The notes under the pieces were generated by a model that made no database searches, was not told where the DNA came from, and was given only the letters and a program-made list of their open reading frames with translations. From NCBI GenBank assembly GCA_021797775.1, contig JAJZZC010000009.1:3364-58851 (forward strand): a DNA stretch of 55,488 bases. Direction: 5' to 3'. The number at the start of each line of letters is the position of its first letter. Position 1 is the stretch's first letter. Positions 41,201-49,000 of this stretch are shown here, piece by piece. Origin of the DNA: Bacillota bacterium. Lineage in GTDB: Bacteria > Bacillota > Sulfobacillia > RBS10-35 > JAJYVN01. A program made the position numbers and the translations under genes.

Positions 41201-41285
41201 CCGCGAGCAGCAGGCCGGCCAGCGCCGAGAGACGGACGGGGTCGGAAAGAACCCTGCGCCAGGCCCACCCCAGCGGTCCACGCAT
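35265..41285 (-). CDS. giant FtsX-like ABC permease 2
   Basis: About 2006 residues from ATG 41285 (an upstream GTG at 41324 is possible). The N terminus WAWRRVLSDPVRLSALAGLL is a signal-anchor helix followed by ectodomain 1. The protein consists of two tandem units, each with an ectodomain, a helix cluster, a second ectodomain and further helices. The second unit starts near residue 1090 (LAAVWLVAGRWRAAPREVAV), with RPAGAVLLLQNAGGPGG as the ectodomain start. Second ectodomains begin after LYRQAAAGLAAGADAALAEG in unit 2 and YRETAWRQAVVRVGAP in unit 1. Usual FtsX or MacB permeases have 400-900 residues. No ATP-binding partner is adjacent. Ala plus Leu make up a very large share of the residues. 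Substrate unknown. Confidence 0.8.
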   Translation of the reverse strand: MRGPLGWAWRRVLSDPVRLSALAGLLLAAIIAAALPMAADGALAQALASALRRATAAGSRPGTAALAIRFVPRPGAVPLSPALPARLQHLAARAGPLAGVFAGPVVLSAASRPLPAFALAPAPPGSDGAPRSLGRVRLVAVAGLAARLHWQAGGPFAPVLGAGRVLEVGVSQSFAVAERLGPGDVLVLGSARAPVARLRVVGVFAAASPGLSPHPIEVAVSFRLFAHEAGPPALPPAELTALVPLDVAALGPGDAGRAYRGLTALATVAQRSLPGAALTVSPRAALLAFLNRRALWVRQLAFSAAPALLCALGLALLAGWVAVDRDREHLGLWLTRGAAPAALAASYLAEWLAMALVAAAAGPPLAAWALRGAAPGGLAAAGLSPFLWALAPGLAGALGALTPLASVLFHRSGPNRVSDRGGRLGSAWAIALGLAAGAFALALYGALAAATAVGRAAPAAVFGTRPWDPLALAPTALFLLPVGLLAGAAFGLPLAARALLARPEARRAPAGLPALLALRALLRPLAAEAAALGLLALAVGAALFAASASASYRETAWRQAVVRVGAPVRVREEIPAACDTLVALGGERCLKGGVEVPAPAASGPSPSWLPWPVPPDPNPGIPGVAAASRVFLLTLPDWPTYSQTVRYLLLDPQTYATAALWPAGRSPAAALRALRRHPGQVLLVGGPAAAPGVVAGDYVPAFPCLVFAPDCPPRVAAATAGPWPGAAPAGPPLFVGAYGAAGPVPDLPPSGVRVTSTGFAWRAPLPLSWPLAPLSWDELLRLRPGVRLAGVLAALRARGVRVLSVERPGGVAAADLARPAARGRLALWRIDRWSCLTAALLLGLSLLAWRARRRGRERRLLSALGAGAAHLRLAAWLEGVAGLGTGITAGSIAGAAAARLCDPWLVALSSHAPMAHPATVLPHPWLPAWCALATALAWAVLDLAGGRLAAGGRRDGDDPHPDRRGGDRGPAPAGRPASASGLHGAWSYPPPFPVAGPSLASRAVAPPYGVAALAPGVALLPSGPSLYAPARAAARLWTRAAVAARARGLAAVWLVAGRWRAAPREVAVLGLALALSAWVGAAAATAAGSALSAMLRGSLTPQHGRPAGAVLLLQNAGGPGGVVQSSAPAVLASAAGALPALTGLPATPTVTVTETVSMPLFPEQDGRPAGGPPLAVVQLDAQPGIAAHVALNFGRLPSASPGPHGGVEGAVTASAARQMGLIPGGTYALEPAPGYGPPLLRLHIVGVFTPAADSAFWPYRSLGPVVFVAPGALERLAQAYPRAIDLISAYRVLAVRRLTPGRAVRAEAGLARVQAGVDLPGGNLLAASPLGELQAYLREAARLRAVLRLLAAPALAAALLLAALAADGLRRAGGPAADALQARGAPGAAFLAAAGGLLPLGAVAVLVGAAVAGALEPPSHVNGGLLARVVAALLPPGAAWAGAALATAAALAAAALVLWPLSRHAGAVPARRALAARPPRYPGIPLLLSALFLGVTALAAVRLHAGPVRAALSATQAPLVAFVLATLLVLGVGLGLMGLARLGAAWVERRWGQGLALGPLLVARRFSRSPGRWSAAWLLAVLAVGQSYAVAGAGRSLRLYRQAAAGLAAGADAALAEGWTAPCGEMPPYLPAPRGQQVSPYQRFHCVVGNRPWGTSAFAYQLPPPPPAPFAVNRALPGVLAATRLLERAGTVAVPGGPARAAEVVGVDPASYPAAAWWRVDINPLSLGAYMAGVGLGRVFAGEGWVRAAALRPGQVLELTVNGRTLPVTLGGPVRVWPGVDAQGTLVVGDAVTLRRDFSLKPVAYLALLRLRPRTDQARLAQALQARGLFVIDSTARAADLGAVRAAPASRALSALLAAVLPALALAGALGFLLLVLLRAGGPADLALLRALGVERADLAAAARMEIWLLGAGGAVGGLLAGVSADRLLVPLLGVLSGVSAGGAPLPGVQPLPAPAGAAPFVTVGEGPLALGLTLAVCGAVVAVAAGVAARDAAARASAGSPAEEG

Positions 41286-42329
41286 GGTGCCCGCCCCCGC
41301 CGCCGCGCCCCACGCTCGGGCCACACCCCCGTGAGGTGCCCGGCGTTACCTCCCCACCTTCGGCGGACGCGGATGCAGGCCTTCTACCCCGGCCGCCGCG
41401 CCAGGGTGGCGTCATTCCGGCGGGGGGGCCTTCGCCCAGACGGCGCCACGAGCGGGGGTGACCGCGGAGCGGTACGCCGGTCCGCTCGCGCCTGCCACCG
41501 CTTGCTGCGCACAGGTTCGGCGCCTCGATGCGGCCGCTGCACCCGTGGGGTCACGGGGGCACTGACCGCCGTATGCGCGGAATTCGGCCTGCGCCCGCAA
41601 TCGCCTGTGGCGCAAGCCACTCGCCCAGAACGACGCGGCCCCGGCCGCCGCGCCAGGGTCGCCTCATTCCGGCGGGGGGCCTTCGCCCAGACGGCGCCAC
41701 GCGCGGGGGTGTATTCTGAGCGGTACGCTGGTCCGCTCGCGCCTGCCAGCGCTTGCTGCGCACGGGTTCGGCGCTTCGATGCGGCTGCGGCGCCCGTGGG
41801 GTCACGGGGGCCACTGACGGCCGTACGCGCCGAATTCGGCCCGTGGCGCAAGCGCCTCGTCCGGAAGGGCGCTTGTGATCTGAACGGTGACACAGGTCTG
41901 CGCCAGCCGCCGGAACGCGCCCCCGGGTGTATGCGACCCCGTGGACCGCAGGCGTTTGCGTGAGGCGGCGCCCGCCCGGACGCCCAGCGCCCTCACCCCG
42001 AGGGCCCATCCGCCGCCAATCTGCCGGCTACCAGCTGAGCCTGCTCGCTGATGAGGTTTGCTGAGAACGACGCTACCCGGGCGCCGCGCAGCGACCGCCG
42101 GGGTAGCGGGCCGCCCCCGAACGGGGTTCCGCTCATCCGGCGGGCCCGTGGCCGCGGGAGCGTAGGGACCGCCGGCTCGCAAAAGGGCGGGGAACCAGGG
42201 CGGCGCCACCGCAGCTGGCGGCAGGTCGCCACGGCCCCGGCGACGGCGTCATCCGTACCGTCGTCTCACGGTGCGGACGACGCGGCTGGCGGCAGGGTCC
42301 AAGACCCGGCCAGCCGAAGGCCTTTTGAT
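41286..42329. other. repeat-rich intergenic region between permease 2 and addB
   Basis: About 1 kb without a supportable gene. It holds the 252-bp tandem duplication (41391-41894). Frames stay open across both units on each strand, but indels between units shift the reading frame, which argues against coding. Confidence 0.6.
41391..41894. repeat. 252-bp tandem direct repeat, two units
   Basis: Unit 1 starts at 41391 and unit 2 at 41643, both with GGCCGCCGCGCCAGGGT. Further anchors keep the 252-base offset, for example AATTCGG at 41581 and 41833. Each unit contains the GTCATTCCGGCGGGGG segment also found near 11038. The units are clearly alike along nearly their whole length; unit 2 ends a few tens of bases early. 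Confidence 0.8.
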
Positions 42330-42457
42330 CCTGAATCTCGTAGTGTCAGGCGGGCGCCGCTGCGCAGAAGGACCTCGCGACGCGAGCAGGTGAGGTCGTG
42401 GCATGGGGTCGGCCCCTGGGCGCCAAGGTGGCCGGCCGTCCGATTGCGAAAGTCAGG
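42330..42457. mobile_element. 128-bp MITE-like element, copy 1
   Basis: Left end CCTGAATCTCG and right end CGAAAGTCAGG form imperfect terminal inverted repeats. TTTGAT stands immediately before (42324-42329) and after (42458-42463), a 6-bp target duplication. Copy 2 at 52923 has the same length and about 84% identity by hand alignment. It has no coding capacity of its own, and sits 214 bases before the addB start. Confidence 0.8.
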
Positions 42458-42670
42458 TTTGATCTCGGGCGCACGGGCCGACTCGGGACACTGACCGCCA
42501 CGCGGTGCGGACCGCCGGTCCAGCCGCAGCCTCCGAGCACCGCAAACGCCCGTCCTCGCTCCCGTCCCGGCCGCAGCCCCCAGGGCGGAGGGACCGGTGG
42601 GGGGCGGTCGCCGTCCTTGGCCCCCTGCGCAGGCCGGGTCCCACGAGCAGCCGCGGGGAGGGCGGGGCCG

Positions 42671-45600
42671 GTGTTGCGGTTTCTGCTGGGACGCGCGGGC
42701 ACGGGGAAGACCGAGACCTGCCTGCGCGAGTCCCTACGCGCCCTGAGTGAAGACGGCCCGGACGGCCCCCCGCTGGTGTTGCTCGCTCCAGAGCAGGCCA
42801 CCTTCCAGTTGGAACGCGCCCTGCTCGACCGCCACCCCCACGGCCAGGCGCTGGCCCGCCTGCAGGTGCTCTCCTTTCACCGTCTCGCGTACGAGGTGCT
42901 CGCCGAAACCGGCGACGCCGCGCAACCGCGTCTTGGCGCCGCGGGGCGGCGCATGGCGCTGCGTGCCGCCCTGCGCGCGCTCAGACCAAACCTCGCCGTC
43001 TTCGCGGCCAGCGCCGATCGCCCCGGCTTCGCCGAGGCCGTCGCCGGTCAGTTGCGCGAACTCGCGGCCTACCGGCTGACCCCGGCCGCGCTGCGCACCC
43101 TGGCCGCCCAACTGCCGCGTGACACCGCGGCCCGCCTGACTGACCTCGCGGCGGTGTGGGAGGCCTACCGGCGGCTGCTGGGCGATCGCGTGCGCGACCC
43201 CGGCTCGGACCTGGCGGCCGCAGCCGCGGCCCTGCCGGACTCGCTATTCGCGCGCGCGGTCTGCTGGGTGGACGGCTTCGCCGGGTTCACGCCACAGGAA
43301 GAAGAACTGCTGGCCGCCTGGCTGCGGGCCGGTGCCCGCCTGCATGTCGCGCTCTGCCTGGATCCGGACGAGGACCTGCCGCCCAGTGCGCGCGCGGATC
43401 CGGCCGATCCCCTGCACCCGTTCGCGCCCACCCGCTCAACCATAGAGCGGCTCAGCCGACTGGCCCGCCGGGTGGGGCTGGGTGCTCCCCAGGTCGAGCG
43501 GCTACGCGGCACACCGCCCCCGCGCTTCGCCGCGAGCCCGGATCTGGCGGCGCTGGAGGCCGGGCTGTGGCGGCGAGAGCCCGCGTCGGCTCCGCGCCCC
43601 AAGCTGGAGGGGCCAGCGCGCCCCGGCGTCTTCCTCCACAGCGCCCGCGACCCGCGCGCCGAAGCGGAGGCATGCGCGGAGCAGATCGACCGGCTCTGCC
43701 GGCTGGAGGGCTACCGCTACCGCGAGGTCGCCGTGATCCTGCACGACCTCGACGGGTACCACGACCTGCTGTCCACAGCATGCGCCCGACGGGGGATCCC
43801 GCTCTTTATCGACAGACGGCGCCCGGCCGCGCGCCACCCGGTGGCACAGGCTCTGCTCGCCGCTGTCGCCGTCGTGGCCGCCGACTGGTCGACTGCGGCG
43901 GTGCGGAGCTTTCTGCAGACCGACCTCTGCGGCCTCGACCGCACGGCGGCAGACGCCCTCGACCTGCTGGCCGTGGGGCGCGGGGTCTCCGGGCCGGACT
44001 GGTACAGCGAGCGGCCGCTGGTGGCCACCGCACCCCGGCCGGACCCCGCCGGGTCCCGAGCGGCGCCGGAGGACACCGTTGGCGCGCAGGGCCCTGCGGC
44101 GCAACCGGATTGGGATGCGGCCCGCCGCCAGATGGTAGCCCCCCTGCGTGTTCTGCAGCGGGCATTGACGACGGCGGGCTCCGCGCGCGCGGCGGCGCTC
44201 GCCTGCTACCATTTCCTGGAGGAACTCGGCGCGCCCGCCGGGGTGGCGCGCTGGATCCGCGAGGCGGAGGAGGCCGGCGCCTTCGACCTCGCCGCCTGGC
44301 ACCGCCAGTGCTGGGACGCGGTGGTGGCCGTCCTGGACGAGGTGGCGCTCGCCTTGGGCGAGGAGGCCCTGCCCCCGGCCGAGTTGAGCGCGGCCCTGCA
44401 GTCGGGGCTCGAGGACCTGACCGTGGGCCTGGTGCCCCCCGGGTTGGACCAGGTGCTCTGTGGCGGAGTCGGGCGCAGCCGGCATCCCAACATCCGGGTG
44501 GCCTTCGTCCTCGGGGTGGGGGACGGCCGTTTCCCCCCTGCGCCGCGCGAGGGCGCCCTGCTCGGCGACGCGGACCGGATCGCACTGCGGGAGAAAGGGA
44601 CGGACCTGGCACCGACCACGGCGGAGCGCTGGATGCACGAGCGCTTCCTGGCGTACGTTGCGCTGACGCGCGCCTCCGAGCGCCTCTACCTCAGTTACCC
44701 CGCCGCGGCCGGCCCCGCCGACCTGCTCCTGCGGGTGCGCGCGGTCGTCCCGGGCGCGGCCGAGTGGGGGCCCGCCGAAGGGCCCGACGCGCGGGCCGGC
44801 ATCTGCGCCCTGGCCGGCGAGGTCGTGCTGCGCCAGCGCACGGGCGATGACACCCCCGAGTGGCGGGCCGCCGCCGCCTGGCTACACGCCGATCCCCACC
44901 GCTTGCGGCGCGCCGAGCCCGTGCTCGCCTCGCTCCAGCCCCCCGCGCCGCCCGCCCTGCCACCACAGCTGGCGGCGCGCCTGTATGCCGCCGACTTCAG
45001 CCCGACGCGCCTGGAGACGATGGCGACCTGCCCGTTCCAGCACTTCGGGCGTTACGGCCTCCGGCTCCGCGAGCGGCAAGAGGCGGGGATAGAGCCCAGC
45101 GACCTGGGCGTGATGCTACACGCCGCGTTGGCCGCGCTGGTCGAGGGGCTCCTGCGCGAGGGGCGGAACTGGGCGGACCTGACGGAGGCGGAGATCGGCA
45201 GCCGCTGCGAGGGCGCTCTGCGGCGAGAGGCCCGGCGGGTGCTCGACCAGTTGCCCTCGGGCAGCGCGCGTGGCGCCCACCTGCTGCGCGCGGCCGGGCG
45301 CGACCTGCACCGCGCGGTGGCGGCGATGGCCGACCACGCGCGTGCCGGCCACGGCCGCTACCGGCCGGTGGGCGTGGAGATACCGCTGCAGGGGGATCTG
45401 CGGGGGTCCATCGACCGGCTGGATGTGGCGCGGGACGACCAGGGGATCGTCCACGTGCGCGTGATTGACTACAAGACGGGCGCCGCGGCCTTTCGGCTGG
45501 ACGCCTTCGCCGAAGGCGTGGACCTGGCGCCCGTGCTCTACCTGGACCGGGCCCTGGAGGCCCGCGGCGAGCGCGCCGTGCCCGGCGGCATCTTCACCTT

Positions 45601-46042
45601 CTCAGTGCGTGACGAGTTGGCGCTGGTGGAGGGACCGGCGGCGCGCGCCGCGCCACCCCTCCGGCTCCAGGGCCTCGCCCCCGCGGAGCAGGATGCGCGC
45701 GCCCTGCACGAGGCCGCACTGGATGGATCGGTCACCGGCGTGCGCACGACCAAGGCGGGTGCCCCCTACAAGGGCGCGGCGGTCGCCTCACGGGGACAGT
45801 TCGACCTGCTGCGGCGGGCCGCCAGGCGGCGGACCTCTCGGTTGCGGGCCGCCGTCGCGGAGGGCCGGATCGCGCCTCACCCGCACCGCACCTCCGCCGG
45901 GAGCGCGTGCACGCGCTGCGCCTTCCTCGCCGTATGCCGGTTCGATCTGGGCCAGGGCGACCGGTACCGCTGGGCACGGCGCGGCGACCCCTGGGCGCGG
46001 ATGGAGGCCGAAGAACAGGCACCAGGGGGTGGCGCGGGGTGA
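42671..46042 (+). CDS. addB: AddB, helicase-nuclease subunit with iron-sulfur site
   Basis: A 1123-residue subunit of the AddAB complex, which processes double-strand ends for recombination up to a Chi site. It starts at GTG 42671, with GGGAGGG upstream; the frame stays open back into the MITE. Walker A is GRAGTGKTE at the extreme N terminus. The nuclease domain has VIDYKTG. The four Cys of the 4Fe-4S staple are present: C787 in MATCPFQHFG, and C1080, C1083 and C1089 in SACTRCAFLAVCRFD (C-x2-C-x5-C). It ends in a GTGA overlap with addA. Confidence 0.95.
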   Translation: MLRFLLGRAGTGKTETCLRESLRALSEDGPDGPPLVLLAPEQATFQLERALLDRHPHGQALARLQVLSFHRLAYEVLAETGDAAQPRLGAAGRRMALRAALRALRPNLAVFAASADRPGFAEAVAGQLRELAAYRLTPAALRTLAAQLPRDTAARLTDLAAVWEAYRRLLGDRVRDPGSDLAAAAAALPDSLFARAVCWVDGFAGFTPQEEELLAAWLRAGARLHVALCLDPDEDLPPSARADPADPLHPFAPTRSTIERLSRLARRVGLGAPQVERLRGTPPPRFAASPDLAALEAGLWRREPASAPRPKLEGPARPGVFLHSARDPRAEAEACAEQIDRLCRLEGYRYREVAVILHDLDGYHDLLSTACARRGIPLFIDRRRPAARHPVAQALLAAVAVVAADWSTAAVRSFLQTDLCGLDRTAADALDLLAVGRGVSGPDWYSERPLVATAPRPDPAGSRAAPEDTVGAQGPAAQPDWDAARRQMVAPLRVLQRALTTAGSARAAALACYHFLEELGAPAGVARWIREAEEAGAFDLAAWHRQCWDAVVAVLDEVALALGEEALPPAELSAALQSGLEDLTVGLVPPGLDQVLCGGVGRSRHPNIRVAFVLGVGDGRFPPAPREGALLGDADRIALREKGTDLAPTTAERWMHERFLAYVALTRASERLYLSYPAAAGPADLLLRVRAVVPGAAEWGPAEGPDARAGICALAGEVVLRQRTGDDTPEWRAAAAWLHADPHRLRRAEPVLASLQPPAPPALPPQLAARLYAADFSPTRLETMATCPFQHFGRYGLRLRERQEAGIEPSDLGVMLHAALAALVEGLLREGRNWADLTEAEIGSRCEGALRREARRVLDQLPSGSARGAHLLRAAGRDLHRAVAAMADHARAGHGRYRPVGVEIPLQGDLRGSIDRLDVARDDQGIVHVRVIDYKTGAAAFRLDAFAEGVDLAPVLYLDRALEARGERAVPGGIFTFSVRDELALVEGPAARAAPPLRLQGLAPAEQDARALHEAALDGSVTGVRTTKAGAPYKGAAVASRGQFDLLRRAARRRTSRLRAAVAEGRIAPHPHRTSAGSACTRCAFLAVCRFDLGQGDRYRWARRGDPWARMEAEEQAPGGGAG

Positions 46043-49000
46043 ACTGGACGGGCCCGCAAGAAGAAGCGATCCGGGACCGCGGCGGCCACGTGCTTTGCTC
46101 GGCGGCCGCCGGGTCCGGCAAGACCGCCGTCCTGGCCGCCCGGGTCGTGGGACGGCTGACGGATCCGGTCTCGCCGGTCGGCATCGACCGATTGCTGGTG
46201 GTGACGTTCACCCGGGCGGCGGCCGCTGAGATGCGGCGGCGCGTGGCCGCCCTCCTGCGGGCCGCCGCCGCGTCGGCGCCGTGGCTGGACGACCAACTCT
46301 GGCTGCTGCCCCGTGCCGACATCACAACCGTCCACGGGTTCTGCGAGCGCACGGTACGCCGCCACTTTCTGGAGGTGGGTGCCGACCCATCATTCACCGT
46401 CCTGGACGAGGCGGAGGGGCGCGTGCTGCTCGCCGAGGCGCTGGATCGCGTTCTGGAGGCGCGTTACGCCGGCCGCGGGATGGATGCCGCGGCGGCGGCC
46501 GCTTTCGTCGACATGGTGGAGCGTTATGGGGGCCGCCGGCTGGACGCCTCCCTGCGCGCCCTGGTGCTCGAACTGCGCTCCTACGCCCAGAGCATGCCGG
46601 ACCCCGAGGCCTGGCTCGCGGGCGCGGTCCGGTCGGACATCGGCTGGGACGCGGCGCGCGAAGCGGTGCGGCGCAAGCTGGCGGGCTGCCGCGCGCGCAC
46701 GGAACGGGCCGTGGCCTGCGCCCCGGAGGCGTATCGCCCGGCGCTGGAAGCGGACCACGCCCTGTTCGCACGGTTGCTCACCGCCGTGGCGGGACCGTGG
46801 GACGCCCTGGCGGAGATGCTGCGCTCGGCGTCCTTGGTCCGGTTGGCCGCCATCGGCGAGGGGGACCGCGCGGCCGCCGAACGGGTGCGGGACCTGCGGC
46901 AGGCCAACCGGGACGCCCTCGCCGAGCTTGCCGCCGGCCCGTTTGGCCGGCCGGAGGCGGAGCACGTGGCGGAGGCGGCCGAGGTGGCCGCCCACCTGCG
47001 CCCGCTGGTCGAACTGGCGCTCGACCTGGAGCACACGTACGCGGCGGAAAAGGCGCGTACGGGCGCGCTGGACTTCGACGACCTGGAGCACCGCTGCCTG
47101 GACGTGCTGCGCGGCGCCGGCGGCGAAGCGGTGGCCGCTCGCTACGCCGAGGTGCTGGTGGACGAATCGCAGGACCTGAGCCCTGTGCAGGACGAGTTGC
47201 TCTCCCTGCTGGTCGACCGCGGGGCCGCCCTCTTCGCGGTCGGGGACGCGCGCCAGAGCATCTACGGCTTCCGTCAGGCCGAGCCGCGGCGCTTCGCGCT
47301 GCGTGAGCGCCGCTACGCCGCCGGGGGCGGCCGGATCATCGAGCTGCCGCACAACTTCCGCAGCCGCCGCCCCGTGGTGGCAGCCGTGAACTTCGTCTTT
47401 GGCCGGCTATTCCGCACGGCGTCGGCGGCCTTGCCTGCTAGTGCGCTGCGTCCGATGGAGGCCGCCGCCGACTACCCCCCCGTGTCCGGCCGCGCACTGG
47501 GCACTTCCGCCGCACCCCCGGCCAGCGCCGGGGCGGGGAACCCCGTTCGCATCGTCCTGCTGGAGGGGGACGTGGACGAAGACAGCACATCCCTCGAACG
47601 CGAGGCGGCCGAGGTCTGCCTCCAGGTCAGGGAGTGGCTCGCCGGCGCCCTGGTACACGACCCGGACGCCACCTCGCCCGGGGCGCCCTACCGCCCGGCC
47701 CGCCCTGGCGACGTGGCGGTCCTGCTGCGCGCCCCGGGTGGGACGGCCCATGCCTATGTGGAGGCACTGCGGTCGGCGGGCATCCCCTGCTGGTCTCCCG
47801 ACCAGGGGCATCGCGCCAGTACCCTGGAGGGACGCACCCTGGTCGCCTGGTGGCGAACCCTGGAGAACCCGCAACAGGACATCCCTCTGGCCGCCACCCT
47901 GCTCAGCGCGTTCGGGGGCTTCAGCCCCGCGGAACTTGCCGAAGTACGGCTGGCCGCCCCGGCGGCCCCGCTCTGGCATGCCGTGCGCGCTTGCGCCGCA
48001 GGCGCCGAGGGCGCGTTGGCGCCAAGGGCCGCGGCCTTCATGGCTCGCCTGGAGAGGTGGCGCACCGAGGCCCGTCGCGGGCAGTGGGCCGAACTCTTGG
48101 CGCGCGCGCTGGACGAAACCGGCTACGCGGCGCAAGCCGGCGGGCTGCCCGGCGGCGCCGAGCGGCGCCGCAACCTGGAGTGGTGCCTGGAGCGCTGCCG
48201 CGAGGCGGACCGTTTCCGCCACTGGGGGCTCGCGCGGCTCATCGCCCACCTGGAGAACGGCGGGGGCGACACGGTGGCTGAAGCCGCCATGGGCGCGGGG
48301 GACGCCGTACGCGTGCTATCCATCCATGGCAGCAAGGGGCTGGAATTCCCGCTGGTCGTCGTGGCCGGGCTGGGAAGACGCTTCCACGGACGGGAGGGCA
48401 GCGCAGACGTGCTGGCGCAGCGCGACCTCGGCGTGGGCGCCCGCCGCGTGGACCTGGACCGGCGGCTGCGCTGGCCGACTCTGGCACACGCGGTGGTCGC
48501 GGCCCGGCGGGAAGAGCAGGCGCGGGCGGAGGAACTGCGCATCCTCTACGTCGCCATGACCCGCGCCCGCGAGACCCTCACCCTCGTGGGCACCCTGCGG
48601 AACCTGGCCGAGCGCGTCGGCGGCGCGGCGACCCTAGCGGAGGCCCTGTCCGGTACGGCAGCGGGCACCGCACCCACCCTGGAACTGGAGGAGGGGGCCT
48701 GCTACGCGGACTGGCTGCTGCCTGTCCTGGCGGAGCACGCGGACGTCGCCGCCGCGTTTGGCACGCACGCCGGCATCCCCTTCCGTGGCACGGTGGATGG
48801 GGAGGGCTCGCGCTGGGAGGTCGTCCTGCGCCTGGGGCCGGTGGCGGGTGCCCTGGCGGCGGACGGGGCAGGGGACGGTGCGGAGGCGGGGGTAGGGTCG
48901 CAGCACACCGCATGCCCACCACCCGCGGCACCGGCCACGCCCGGGGAGGGCCCCTCGCATCGGAGGCAGCCGCCGCTGGGTGACGCGGAGCCCGCCCCAG

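Noticed and set aside
41384..41893. 169-residue minus-strand protein across the tandem repeat
   Set aside because: The two units diverge by frame-shifting indels in the middle, so the protein is not conserved between copies.
42398..42670. Longer addB start inside the MITE
   Set aside because: The Walker A of AddB belongs at the extreme N terminus (VLRFLLGRAGTGKT), and the GTG at 42671 has a proper ribosome site.
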